Shown here: in pieces, positions 1 to 9,156 of the stretch | How the letters are laid out: every line of letters begins with the position of its first letter | Position numbering within the stretch: position 1 is the first letter of the stretch | Assembly: GCA_002290645.2 (NCBI GenBank) | Contig: NMOS02000001.1 | Coordinates: 62,001-126,000 of the forward strand | DNA from: Candidatus Aquirickettsiella gammari | GTDB lineage: Bacteria; Pseudomonadota; Gammaproteobacteria; Diplorickettsiales; Diplorickettsiaceae | Reading direction: 5' to 3' | Length of the DNA: 64,000 nucleotides | Program-made: the position numbers and the translations under genes | The notes under the pieces: generated by a model | The model's database searches: none | What the model was told of the DNA's origin: nothing | Seen by the model: the letters and a program-made list of their open reading frames with translations, nothing else

Positions 1-618
1 CTTGCAGAACAACAAGCGCCCGGGTCTATGCAGGTTCAAGGCGCAATGGGTTATTTTTTAGAAAGTACAGGAAGTCTTCCTTCAGCAAATGCTTATTATC
101 GTAGAGCGATAGCACTTAATCCAAAATCAGGCGCTGCGCAAAATAATTATGGTACTTACTTGTGTCGTCAGGGACGTTATTTAGAAGCGGATCACCATTT
201 TTTATTAGCGCTACAAGATTCTACTTATCTTAATACAGCTCAGGTTTACGAAAATGCAGGATTATGTGCCATGCAGATTCCTGATAGGAAAAAAGCGAGC
301 GCTTATTTTACTCAAGCTGTTACCCAAGATCCTAACCGTTCTATGTCTTGGTTAGAGTTAGGGCGAATAAGTTATCAAGAAAAGGATTATCCGCAGGCAC
401 AGCAATATTTAGACCATTATATGCAGTTAACTAAAGAACCGGCACCTAATGCACTATGGTTGAGCGCTGTGTTAGCAAGAGCTTTAGGCAATCAATCAGC
501 GGCGGGACGTTATACTTTAATGCTGCAAACAAGATTTCCTAACTCCGATGCTTATAGGGCATTAATAAAAACGCCTAAACTTAAAATTAAACCAAAAAAT
601 AAACAACTTTATTATTAA
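1..618 (+). CDS. pilW: Type IV pilus biogenesis/stability TPR lipoprotein PilW (PilF), 5' end missing
   Basis: The frame is open from base 1, so the true start lies outside the window; the first internal ATG is at 28. The visible part (about 205 residues) is a run of tetratricopeptide repeats with the typical PilW/PilF wording, for example NPKSGAAQNNYGTYLC and NPNRSMSWLELG-like blocks. In other gammaproteobacteria PilW is an outer-membrane lipoprotein that helps the PilQ secretin assemble. Its place directly before hisS, with only 2 bases between, is the usual order in Legionella and Pseudomonas relatives. The missing N-terminus should carry the lipoprotein signal. The C-terminus ends in a lysine-rich tail. 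Confidence 0.85.
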   Translation, partial: LAEQQAPGSMQVQGAMGYFLESTGSLPSANAYYRRAIALNPKSGAAQNNYGTYLCRQGRYLEADHHFLLALQDSTYLNTAQVYENAGLCAMQIPDRKKASAYFTQAVTQDPNRSMSWLELGRISYQEKDYPQAQQYLDHYMQLTKEPAPNALWLSAVLARALGNQSAAGRYTLMLQTRFPNSDAYRALIKTPKLKIKPKNKQLYY

Positions 619-620
619 TT

Positions 621-1901
621 ATGGCCGCGAAGATTCAAGCTATTCGTGGAATGAATGACATTCTACCTGAACATATTGCTATTTGGCAGAGAGTAGAAAG
701 TGTCTTGCGTCTACTTGCCAGACAATACGGCTACCAAGAGATTCGCTTACCAATTCTTGAAAAGACAGAATTATTTAAGCGCTGTATAGGAAGTGTTACT
801 GATATTGTTGAAAAAGAGATGTACACTTTTATCGACCGCAATGGTGATAGTTTATCATTGCGGCCTGAAGGAACGGTGGGATGTGTTCGTGCAGGTATAG
901 AGCAGGGCTTGCTTTACAAGCAAATTCAGCGTTGGTGGTATCTGGGCCCCATGTTTCGACATGAGCGACCGCAAAAAGGTCGTTATAGGCAATTTCATCA
1001 ATTTGGTGTCGAAGTGTTTGGTTTAGCACAGCCACACATCGATGCGGAGTTGATCCTCATGACAGCACGTCTCTGGGATAAATTAGGACTAAAACACCAG
1101 TTAAGTTTACAGATTAACTCACTTGGATCGGTAGCAGCACGAAAAGCACATAAAGAAAGTCTAGTCAATTATTTTACCAAACATTTCAATCAGTTAGATG
1201 AGGATTCTCAACGTCGTTTACAAACCAATCCATTACGTATTCTTGACAGTAAAAATCCTATGATGCAAAAGCTAGTTGAAACCGCACCACAAATACTTGA
1301 TTTTCTTGATGAAGACTCGCAACAAGATTTTTGTATTTTACAAGATATCCTTAAAAACGCAGATATTTGTTTTACAATTAATCCTCGTTTAGTTAGGGGT
1401 TTAGATTATTATAATAAAACCGTGTTTGAGTGGGTTATTGTAGCGGAACAAGTTGCGCAAAATACAGTTTGTGCGGGCGGTCGTTATGATGGCTTGGTTG
1501 AACAATTAGGAGGACATTCAACCCCAGCTGTTGGCTTTGCTATAGGTTTAGAGCGTTTAATTGGATTGCTGCCTAAATTAGACGCCGCACAAACTGAGGC
1601 ACTTGAGATATATTTTATAACTATCGGCGATAATGCGAGGCAAAAAGGATTAATTCTAGCCGAATATTTGCGTACTACTTTCCCAAGTGTAAATTTGATC
1701 CTTGATGCGAGTGGGGATGGAATTAAATCTCAGTTTAAACGTGCTGATAAAAGTGCCGCACGTTTTGCTATTATCTTGGGAGATGATGAAGTAAATTCAG
1801 ATACACTTATTATTAAAGATTTAAGAGAGAAAAAACCACAGGAAATTATAAGACAAGATCAAATTATACCGAAATTGCAAGGGTGTTTAACAAGTGAATG
1901 A
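621..1901 (+). CDS. hisS: Histidyl-tRNA synthetase
   Basis: Class II aminoacyl-tRNA synthetase that attaches histidine to tRNA-His in the cytosol. At 426 residues it has family length. Visible signatures are the N-terminal IRGMNDILP, motif 2 around residues 112-129 (FRHERPQKGRYRQFHQFG), the histidine-specific RGLDYYNKTVFEW block and motif 3 with GFAIGLERL. The C-terminal anticodon-binding domain starts near residue 325. The ATG follows the pilW stop after 2 bases and its stop overlaps the next gene by 8 bases, so translation is probably coupled. A tRNA-His gene lies at about 16.4 kb in the same window. Confidence 0.97.
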   Translation: MAAKIQAIRGMNDILPEHIAIWQRVESVLRLLARQYGYQEIRLPILEKTELFKRCIGSVTDIVEKEMYTFIDRNGDSLSLRPEGTVGCVRAGIEQGLLYKQIQRWWYLGPMFRHERPQKGRYRQFHQFGVEVFGLAQPHIDAELILMTARLWDKLGLKHQLSLQINSLGSVAARKAHKESLVNYFTKHFNQLDEDSQRRLQTNPLRILDSKNPMMQKLVETAPQILDFLDEDSQQDFCILQDILKNADICFTINPRLVRGLDYYNKTVFEWVIVAEQVAQNTVCAGGRYDGLVEQLGGHSTPAVGFAIGLERLIGLLPKLDAAQTEALEIYFITIGDNARQKGLILAEYLRTTFPSVNLILDASGDGIKSQFKRADKSAARFAIILGDDEVNSDTLIIKDLREKKPQEIIRQDQIIPKLQGCLTSE

Positions 1902-2526
1902 ATTGGCCGAAATAGAGCAAGCAGAACGTGTCAAAAGCTACTGTCGTGAATATGGTGTTAGCGCGGTGTTAGGGATTATTTTCGCTATTCTGATTAGTTG
2001 GGTTTGGCATTACTGGCGACAAGCGCAAGAAAATTACTTGCTAACAGCGTCGATGCAATATGAACGCTTGTTAGCGGCCACTGTGAAAAATAAAAATGTA
2101 AACATGCAAAATAGCTTAGCAGAAGGCTTGATAAAAAATTACCCTCATACGCCTTATGCCTCATTAGCTGCTTTGCTATTGGCCAAACAAGCGGTTAATC
2201 AAAATAACTTAACTGATGCAAGTCATAAATTATTTTGGGTTATAAAACACGGAGAAGATCAAAAATTATGCTCAATCGCACGAATACGTTTAATCCGGGT
2301 TTTATTAGCAAAAAATCAGGCAAGGCAAGCCTTGAATATATTAGCTGAAAATAATGACCCAGCTTATAACCCTGTTTTTCTGGAGGAAAAAGGCGATATT
2401 CTTATAAATTTAGGCCGTAGTAAGGAAGCGTTGCAGAGTTATTTAGCGGCTAAACAAGCTTTTTCCAAAAGTCATATTGAGCAGGCTCTGTTGGAAATGA
2501 AGATTAATAATTTGGATTATGCTTAA
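1894..2526 (+). CDS. yfgM: YfgM-like ancillary SecYEG translocon subunit (membrane-anchored TPR protein)
   Basis: A 210-residue protein with a short cytosolic N-terminus, one membrane span at about residues 22-42 and a periplasmic domain of TPR-like helices. This layout matches YfgM, which associates with SecYEG and periplasmic chaperones such as PpiD; a ppiD gene is present at 36 kb. The start is GTG at 1894, overlapping the hisS stop by 8 bases. Its own stop overlaps the bamB start codon by one base. The position between hisS and bamB is diagnostic. Sequence conservation is low in this family, so the name rests mainly on architecture and synteny. Confidence 0.85.
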   Translation: MNELAEIEQAERVKSYCREYGVSAVLGIIFAILISWVWHYWRQAQENYLLTASMQYERLLAATVKNKNVNMQNSLAEGLIKNYPHTPYASLAALLLAKQAVNQNNLTDASHKLFWVIKHGEDQKLCSIARIRLIRVLLAKNQARQALNILAENNDPAYNPVFLEEKGDILINLGRSKEALQSYLAAKQAFSKSHIEQALLEMKINNLDYA

Positions 2527-3698
2527 TGAAATATACAATGACTAAAATTTACGTTCGTTTTTTCACTTTTTTTTGCTTTTTTGTCTTAGTAGCCTGTGCG
2601 GGTTTAGGTGATGATAACGCGCCCCCTCCCGCGCCCTTAAGTGCTTATCCTTTCCAATTTCAGCCAGTCTTGTTATGGTCTGTTGCGACGGGTGCTGGGA
2701 TGGGGGAAGATTATTTACGTTTGAGTCCTGTGATTAAACAAGAGCAAATTTTTGTAGCAAGTAAATCAGGGACTATTACTGCATTAGAATTATTGAATGG
2801 TCGTAAATTATGGCAAGAAACTATTGGGCAAACTATAACGAGTGGCCCTGCAGTAGGTGAAGGTGTTCTTGTCATCGTGAGTAAGCAACCACAGATAATT
2901 GCATTAGCCGCAGAATCAGGGGATGTATTATGGCGGACAGCTGTATCTAATCAAGTATTAGCCCCACCTGCTATTAGCCGAGGCCGTGTTATTTTTAAAA
3001 CAGTAGATGGCCAAGTATTAGCCCTAGAATTACGAACCGGTAAACATTTATGGACCTATAAGCACGGCGCCCCTACATTAGTACTCAGACCAAGTAGTGC
3101 TCCGCAAATTATAGCCAATAAAGTTATACTTGGGTTTTCTGACGGTGTATTGACCGCGCTGAGCTTAGCAAATGGTAATTTGCTTTGGGAACGCAGTGTT
3201 GCTTATCCTCAAGGCGTAACAATGGCTGATCAATTGGTTGATATTGCCGCTGACCCTTTATCATCTAGTCCTATAATTTATGTAGTGACGTATCAAGGTA
3301 AACTAGCAGCCATTTCTTTGCAAACAGGCCGAACTCTTTGGCAACGACCTTTCTCCAGTTATTCAGGGCTTGCAATTGGCTGCAGTCTTTATGTGAGTGA
3401 TAGTGAAGGGGGCGTTTGGGCCTTTAATCGTTCCACAGGTAAATTGCTTTGGCAGCAACGGCTATTACAACATCGAGGTTTAACAGCGCCGGTTATTTTT
3501 GGTAACAGTTTAGTGATAGCCGACAAGGAAGGCTATATCCATTGGCTTTCCCAGCTAGATGGGCATCCTTTAGCGCGGGACCTTGTTCATGACGGCGCGA
3601 GTATTGTAGCGAGTCCAGTTGTCGCTTATCCGCTGGTTTGTGTGTTGACCCGGGAAGGTGGCTTATCCGCTTGGACTCATGCCCCATTACCTGTATGA
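2526..3698 (+). CDS. bamB: Outer membrane assembly lipoprotein BamB
   Basis: A 390-residue beta-propeller lipoprotein of the BAM complex, which inserts beta-barrel proteins into the outer membrane. The N-terminal signal peptide ends in a clear lipobox, LVAC, with Cys24 as the lipid-modified residue. The rest consists of PQQ/WD-like repeats with recurring G(R/K)xLW motifs (GRKLWQE, GKHLWTY, GNLLWER, GRTLWQR, GKLLWQQ), the hallmark of the eight-bladed propeller. An in-frame ATG at residue 5 is an alternative start. The gene overlaps yfgM by 1 base and der by 4 bases (ATGA), the standard gammaproteobacterial order. Confidence 0.95.
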   Translation: MKYTMTKIYVRFFTFFCFFVLVACAGLGDDNAPPPAPLSAYPFQFQPVLLWSVATGAGMGEDYLRLSPVIKQEQIFVASKSGTITALELLNGRKLWQETIGQTITSGPAVGEGVLVIVSKQPQIIALAAESGDVLWRTAVSNQVLAPPAISRGRVIFKTVDGQVLALELRTGKHLWTYKHGAPTLVLRPSSAPQIIANKVILGFSDGVLTALSLANGNLLWERSVAYPQGVTMADQLVDIAADPLSSSPIIYVVTYQGKLAAISLQTGRTLWQRPFSSYSGLAIGCSLYVSDSEGGVWAFNRSTGKLLWQQRLLQHRGLTAPVIFGNSLVIADKEGYIHWLSQLDGHPLARDLVHDGASIVASPVVAYPLVCVLTREGGLSAWTHAPLPV

Positions 3699-5044
3699 CT
3701 AGTGCTTCCTTACCCAGTATTGTTCTTGTAGGTCGGCCAAATGTAGGTAAGTCGAGTTTATTTAATTGTTTGACTAAAACACGCCATGCTTTGGTTGCCG
3801 ATGTACCTGGTTTGACGAGGGATCGGCTCTATGGGAAAGGTGTTGTGGGTGAGCGGCCCTATATTGTCGTCGATACAGGGGGATTAAGTGGAGCCAAAGA
3901 AAAGGATATTGCTTTCCTAATGGAGCAGCAAACACAACGTGCGATAAGCGAAGCGGATCATGTTTTATTTTTAGTTGATGGACAAGCAGGTTTATCAGCA
4001 TTGGATCAGCAATTAACACAAGTGCTACGGCAACTGAATAAACAAATTACCTTGGTTATTAATAAAAGCGAAGGCTTAGATCCCGCATTATTACAAGGTG
4101 AGTTCTCTTTATTAGGTTTTGATCCTTCATTATCCTTAGGAATTATTTCTGCTGCTCACGGTCAAGGCATTCAGGGTTTAATGGAAAAAGTATTAAAGCA
4201 TTTTCCAAAAAATAATGTGGCAGAGGTCGAACAAGTCATTCAAAAAGAGGCCCTCCTTACGCCTAGGATAAAAGTAGCTATTATTGGAAAGCCTAACGTC
4301 GGTAAATCAACCTTACTAAATCGAATTCTTGGTGAAGAGCGGGCTATCGTATTTGATAAACCAGGGACTACCCGCGATAGTATCGCAAATGATGTTGAAT
4401 ATCGCGGCAAATTATATACCTTGATTGATACAGCGGGTATTCGTAGGAAATCAAAAACAGACCAAGGTATTGAAAAATTTTCGGTGATTAAAAGTTTACA
4501 AGCGATAGAAGCGAGTAACGTTGTACTAATGGTAATAGATGCGCAAGTAGGTGTAAGTGAGCAAGATTTGCATCTTTTAGGATTTATTCTCGAAAGTGGT
4601 AAAGCGCTTATTATTGCGGTTAATAAATGGGATGGTTTGTCTTACGAGCAGCGAATACAAGTCAAAAAAGAATTAGATCGTCGTTTACAATTTGTACAAT
4701 TTGCTAAACTTATTTTTATTTCAGCATTACATGGAACCGGCGTTGGTAATTTGTTTGCTTTAATTCAACAGGCTTATCGGTCAGCAACACAAATTTTACC
4801 AACCTCACGCTTAACTTCTCTGTTAGAACAAGCAGTTAGCTTACATCAACCCCCGTTAAGCCGAGGGCGCTCGGTTAAATTACGTTATGCGCATCCAGGA
4901 GGTTATAACCCCCCCATAATTCTCATTCATGGACAACATGCGCGTTCTTTGCCAGAGTCTTACCGTCGATACCTTGAAAATTTTTACCGTAAAGCTTTGG
5001 GGATTATAGGAAGTCCAATCCGGATTAAATTTAGAGATAAATAA
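3695..5044 (+). CDS. der: Ribosome biogenesis GTPase Der (EngA)
   Basis: A double-GTPase that acts in 50S subunit maturation. From the start chosen here it is 449 residues. The first P-loop (GRPNVGKSS) begins near residue 13 and the second (GKPNVGKST) at residue 198; each G domain also has DTGG/DTAG and NK(S/W)(E/D) motifs. A C-terminal KH-like domain follows. The frame is open further upstream to 3638, but ATG 3695 forms an ATGA overlap with the bamB stop and puts the first P-loop at the normal distance from the N-terminus. A C7 tract lies near 4910. Confidence 0.96.
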   Translation: MTSASLPSIVLVGRPNVGKSSLFNCLTKTRHALVADVPGLTRDRLYGKGVVGERPYIVVDTGGLSGAKEKDIAFLMEQQTQRAISEADHVLFLVDGQAGLSALDQQLTQVLRQLNKQITLVINKSEGLDPALLQGEFSLLGFDPSLSLGIISAAHGQGIQGLMEKVLKHFPKNNVAEVEQVIQKEALLTPRIKVAIIGKPNVGKSTLLNRILGEERAIVFDKPGTTRDSIANDVEYRGKLYTLIDTAGIRRKSKTDQGIEKFSVIKSLQAIEASNVVLMVIDAQVGVSEQDLHLLGFILESGKALIIAVNKWDGLSYEQRIQVKKELDRRLQFVQFAKLIFISALHGTGVGNLFALIQQAYRSATQILPTSRLTSLLEQAVSLHQPPLSRGRSVKLRYAHPGGYNPPIILIHGQHARSLPESYRRYLENFYRKALGIIGSPIRIKFRDK

Positions 5045-5067
5045 CGTTTAAGCTACCCGCTTTTAGC

Positions 5068-5868
5068 TTAGGAAAATATTGCCAGTAATTCTTTTGCTTT
5101 TTTTCGTTTCGATCCTTTGCTGCTAATGTTGCGTTGCACTGTTAAGGGAACAATACAGGCACCTTGATAAATGTTACGTGTAAATTCTGTATCATGATTA
5201 GAAATAACGACATAAACACCTTGAGAAGCTAGATTTTTTGCTGTATTGGATAGGTTTATTTGTTGGGCCTGACTAAATCCGTCCGCCGTATAGTGAGTAA
5301 AGTTAGCCGTTTTAGATAACGCTACATAGGGCGGGTCACAATAAATAACGTCCCCCTGTTTCACATAATCGAGCGTCCCTAGAAAATCTCCGTGCATAAA
5401 TTGAGCTTTTTTGGCATGGATGTGAAAAAATTGCATTTCTTTTTCTGGAAAATAAGGTGCTTTGTAAGCACTAAAAGGGGTATTGAACTCACCTTTTCGA
5501 TTAAAACGGGCTAAGCCATTGAAGCAATGCTTGTTCAAATAAAGCAACAAAGCCGCTTTAATACGGTTTTCTTTAGTTTCGTTAAAAAGACGACGTAGCC
5601 GATAAAATTCTTCAGCATTATTTAATGTCGTATTAAAAAAGATTCGACAATAATCGATAAAAAATTGACCCTCCTTTTGCAGATGCTTGTATAAACTAAT
5701 TAAATCCGGATTGTTATCAGCTAATAGGTAAGAAGGATAGGATGTATTAAGAAAAACAGTAGCGGAACCTAGAAATGGTTCTATTAAACGATCTGCTCTA
5801 GGTAAATAAGTTTTTATTTTATCAAGAATTCGATGTTTGTTTCCTGCCCATTTTAAGAAGGATTTCAT
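5068..5868 (-). CDS. dam: DNA adenine methylase (Dam family)
   Basis: A 266-residue D12-class N6-adenine methyltransferase, closely resembling E. coli Dam in length and wording (FLKWAGNKHRIL, EPFLGSATVFLNT, LADNNPDLISLY). The SAM-binding F-x-G motif is at about residues 32-37 and the catalytic DPPY at 178-181. The expected target is GATC, with roles in mismatch-repair strand discrimination and gene regulation; the target is inferred from similarity. It is convergent with der. A 7-bp stem hairpin (5049-5070) lies between the two stops but has no T-run. No restriction partner is nearby, so this looks like an orphan housekeeping enzyme. Confidence 0.92.
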   Translation of the reverse strand: MKSFLKWAGNKHRILDKIKTYLPRADRLIEPFLGSATVFLNTSYPSYLLADNNPDLISLYKHLQKEGQFFIDYCRIFFNTTLNNAEEFYRLRRLFNETKENRIKAALLLYLNKHCFNGLARFNRKGEFNTPFSAYKAPYFPEKEMQFFHIHAKKAQFMHGDFLGTLDYVKQGDVIYCDPPYVALSKTANFTHYTADGFSQAQQINLSNTAKNLASQGVYVVISNHDTEFTRNIYQGACIVPLTVQRNISSKGSKRKKAKELLAIFS

Positions 5869-6071
5869 GATAATATAGAGTTTAAACGAAATAGCATATT
5901 AAAAAAAGCTTATTTATTTTGTTTAATAGGCTAATTAAATATTTTTATTTTTAATCCCCTTAATTAATTTTTTAAAAAAGTAATATATACTAAAAATAAA
6001 ATTTATAGTTTCGTAAAGATAACTAAGATTTAGAATTAACTATTTATTGCAATTCTCGATAAGGAGCTCTT

Positions 6072-8366
6072 ATGGTCGCTGATAGCCGTCCTATAGAATT
6101 AAGAGAAGTAGAACCAATGTTAGCAAGGACTTCGGAACCAAATGGCGCGACCCCTATTCGACAAATAATTAGACAAAAAAGTCTGTCAGGGGATCAATCA
6201 TACGGTGAAACATCCTTAATGACACAAAATCCTGTTTGGTTAATAAGTCCAAAAACCAATGTTCCTGTATTGCACAATTGTCTTGCTTCACTAGATGAAG
6301 TGGTTGCTACCCCCTCTTTTAATGTTAATGTAATTGAGAGCGCATGTAATAAAGAATTTAAGTTATTTGACGTGATAAGCAAAAGTAAATATGTGTCACT
6401 AATTGACGGTGCATTTGTAAGTCTAGGTGTAATTGCAATATCCATTGGGGTTTATGTACAGCAATATTGCAAACTTCGTGAAATTGAACGCAATAGCGAT
6501 TTTTTTTATTTTAATCGTTTACTCAAGTTGATGGGAGAGGAAAAACTTAAAGAGAAAATGGGAGATGCTAGCATTTCCTATGAGGTTTTAAGGGCAGCCG
6601 CCTATTTTTATCCGCCTGATATTTCTGCAATTGCGCGTAGAAGGCGCCGTATATTTTGTTGGGGAAAAAGAAGAAAAGCACTTAATAAATTAAATTTTAT
6701 TTTGGGAGAAGGGGAAGAAAAAAATAAAAATCTTAATGTAATTCATCGGGAAATCATAGAAAAAGTAAGCAATTTTTTAAATCCTTTAAATAGAGACGCT
6801 TTAAATAAGAAAAAGACCTTAAATAAATTTCAAGTATATGAAGGAGATAATGGTTGGTTTATCGGCTTGACTGACTCTTATTCAAAAAATTTCTTTGCTG
6901 AGGTGCGGCATTTGATAGATCGGCATAAAAGCGACACTGAAAAGGAAAATAAGGATAAAAAGAATAGAGATTTTATTATGCCTATTTTAGGGGCTTTGGG
7001 CCAGGCTAGTTTTATATACTGGATTTTAATGTTTATTTTTTATTTTATTCCAGCAGCGCCAGTCGTTACAGCAGCGGCTATTTCAATTATCCCGCTCGGC
7101 ATAGCGCTCTTAGGGGCTTTCCCTATGCTACTAATTTATAACTTACATAAGGCCTATCATACGAATAAATTGCGTCAACAAACTGATGCGGCGACTATCG
7201 AGGAAGAACATAAAGCAATGCTGGTAAAAAAAATAGTTGAATTAAATAAACAGCAGATGTTTATAGAGTGTGTACAAGAAAATCAAGCCAGCGTAAGCTT
7301 AAAGGAAGCGCCCGTCATGAGAGATTTACGAGCACTTCTTAAAAAACGCCGCTTTATCCAATATCAAACGGTTAGTATGGGATTTCTTGACGGTTGTTTT
7401 TTACCTTTTTTTGGGGGATGGTTATTTTTAGATGGAATTAAGGTTGCTATTACTTATGCTACCTGCTCTACAGTAGCAATAACCAGTTTTACACCGATAG
7501 GTCTTGTCGCTACGGCAATTATTGCCGCTGTAACGCTGTCGCTGGGATTATTTTACGGTGTTTATTCTGCTCGTAAAGCGAATCAGGTGCATAAAACTAG
7601 GTTCGATGATTTAGATGATAAAATTACTGTACTCGAAAAAGAAGCGGCGAATAAATTGGTATTAGATAAGTCATTGCGTGATTATGACCGCCTATTACGA
7701 CGTTTTAGTACTGATCAACCCAAATGGACGAAAATCAAAAAGGGTTTAAGTCGCTTATTGGTTACTGTGAAGCGTTTAGGAACAGGTAGTCTAGTTTTTC
7801 GTCTGGTTATATGGGGGCCCATACTTGCGTTAGCACTTGTTCCAGCAGCTGCAGGTATTCCAGTTGGATTTACCGCGGTATTAATTACAGGTACGGTTAT
7901 TGGGATGTTAATTGCCGCAGCTAGCTATCTGTCTGCTTACAACTTAGAGAGTAAGGCCAGTCAAGCGGGTAGAATAGTGGAGCATTTAGTTCAGTTTGCA
8001 CAATTAGATTGGCTGGACAGAAAGTTATTTGAGTCTAAAGAATCAGAGCAAGACTCGGTTGTTGTTCGAGTGCTCAATTCCAATACTGAAGAACTTGCTG
8101 TCACAAACAAGGTATCCACTCCGATAAAAGAAGAGCAACAACTTGCAAGCAAAGATTCACTTATTTCAGAAGAAAATGAGTTATCTATTCCAGTGGGAGA
8201 AAAAATAGTTGATATTCATGAAATTGAAGTTGATCTTCCAAATAACATAAATCAGAATAGTGTAAGTAACTCACCCGCAACACAGCTATTTAAAAAAACG
8301 GTTGCTCAGGGTGATAGTAGCAACATAACAGCGAATGAATGTTTCAAAGGGTTGGTAATGGTCTGA
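6072..8366 (+). CDS. Large multi-spanning membrane protein of unknown function
   Basis: I do not recognise this 764-residue protein. It has a polar N-terminus of about 105 residues, a first hydrophobic segment at about 108-132, and a long cytosolic-type basic region containing RRRRR and GKRRK. Paired hydrophobic stretches follow at about 302-357, 432-503 and 574-622. Between them are charged, coiled-coil-like segments (around 365-430 and 505-570). The tail of about 120 residues is polar and Ser/Glu-rich. No signal peptide or enzyme motif is visible. A strong AAGGAG precedes the ATG. The gene overlaps rsmJ 3' to 3' by 23 bases and stands alone in a 203-base AT-rich promoter region. A secreted-effector role is possible but unproven. 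Confidence 0.8.
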   Translation: MVADSRPIELREVEPMLARTSEPNGATPIRQIIRQKSLSGDQSYGETSLMTQNPVWLISPKTNVPVLHNCLASLDEVVATPSFNVNVIESACNKEFKLFDVISKSKYVSLIDGAFVSLGVIAISIGVYVQQYCKLREIERNSDFFYFNRLLKLMGEEKLKEKMGDASISYEVLRAAAYFYPPDISAIARRRRRIFCWGKRRKALNKLNFILGEGEEKNKNLNVIHREIIEKVSNFLNPLNRDALNKKKTLNKFQVYEGDNGWFIGLTDSYSKNFFAEVRHLIDRHKSDTEKENKDKKNRDFIMPILGALGQASFIYWILMFIFYFIPAAPVVTAAAISIIPLGIALLGAFPMLLIYNLHKAYHTNKLRQQTDAATIEEEHKAMLVKKIVELNKQQMFIECVQENQASVSLKEAPVMRDLRALLKKRRFIQYQTVSMGFLDGCFLPFFGGWLFLDGIKVAITYATCSTVAITSFTPIGLVATAIIAAVTLSLGLFYGVYSARKANQVHKTRFDDLDDKITVLEKEAANKLVLDKSLRDYDRLLRRFSTDQPKWTKIKKGLSRLLVTVKRLGTGSLVFRLVIWGPILALALVPAAAGIPVGFTAVLITGTVIGMLIAAASYLSAYNLESKASQAGRIVEHLVQFAQLDWLDRKLFESKESEQDSVVVRVLNSNTEELAVTNKVSTPIKEEQQLASKDSLISEENELSIPVGEKIVDIHEIEVDLPNNINQNSVSNSPATQLFKKTVAQGDSSNITANECFKGLVMV

Positions 8367-9156
8367 AGTTTAGTCCTTGAAAAAGATGCGTGAAATAAAC
8401 ATCTAGACGATGTTGTTTGCCAAAAATACTATGCTGAGGTTTTAACTTTGCTAAATAAGGTGCTAAGCGAGGCCTTTTTACCACGACGCGTTGTTTGGCG
8501 TATACAAGAGCTAGCGCTAATAAATTAACTGCATCTATGTCGTCACCTACAAGTTGTCGTAGAAAACGCATTTCTTTTTTAGCTAAGGCTGATTTAGCGG
8601 AGTGTGGATACATAGGGTCTAAGTAGATAATATCGGGTGTTTCTTTGCGGGTGCTTATTTTTTTTAAATAAATAAGTGAATTTGTTTGTATGAGCTTAAT
8701 GGATAAAAGCGAGTATTTAGGATGCTTTATTGCACGATTTAAGCCATCGCGCAATAAAGCGAAAATCACAGGGGAACGCTCTAATAAAGTAACTGAACAA
8801 CCTAATTGCGCTAAAATGAAACCGTCACTGCCGAGTCCGGCGGTCGCGTCTAGAACCGTGGGTTTGAAATTAACTTTTAAACCCACAGCTTTAGCGAGTA
8901 ACTGTTTTTGATTATGCAGATGGTGTAATCGATAAGCTAGCTTTCCTTGAAGAAAGTCGATTCTCAGCATCCCTAAGCTTTTTTTACCGAGGTCTTTTAA
9001 GTATAAGCCTGTGAGTGTTAAAGCTAAAATAAAATCAAATTTTTCCTGTTTGGAATATTCAATATAAGGGAGAAAAAGACTTTTTGCTAGTTTTTGTGCA
9101 GAGTCTAACAAGGTAATTTCAGTACTTGTAACCGCGATATGTAAGGGTTTGCTCAT
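8344..9156 (-). CDS. rsmJ: 16S rRNA (guanine1516-N2)-methyltransferase RsmJ
   Basis: A 270-residue SAM-dependent methyltransferase of the YhiQ/RsmJ family, which modifies G1516 of 16S rRNA. Signatures are the LDATAGLGSDGFILA SAM-binding loop, the LLERSPVIFALLRDGL block and the acceptor-site-like YLDPMYPHSAKSALAKKEM motif near residues 170-190, all characteristic of this family. The length is slightly above E. coli RsmJ (250). Its ATG overlaps the stop of the upstream methyltransferase gene by 4 bases, and its 3' end runs 23 bases into the convergent membrane-protein gene. Confidence 0.93.
   Translation of the reverse strand: MSKPLHIAVTSTEITLLDSAQKLAKSLFLPYIEYSKQEKFDFILALTLTGLYLKDLGKKSLGMLRIDFLQGKLAYRLHHLHNQKQLLAKAVGLKVNFKPTVLDATAGLGSDGFILAQLGCSVTLLERSPVIFALLRDGLNRAIKHPKYSLLSIKLIQTNSLIYLKKISTRKETPDIIYLDPMYPHSAKSALAKKEMRFLRQLVGDDIDAVNLLALALVYAKQRVVVKRPRLAPYLAKLKPQHSIFGKQHRLDVYFTHLFQGLNFRPLPTL

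Noticed and set aside
5049-5070. TAAGCTA/TAGCTTA hairpin between der and dam as a terminator
   Set aside because: No T-run follows on either strand, so I do not call it a terminator.
5955-5985. CTTAAT-like PmrA box before the 764-residue gene
   Set aside because: Only one half-site matches and the second, 11 bases on, fits poorly in an A/T-rich stretch.
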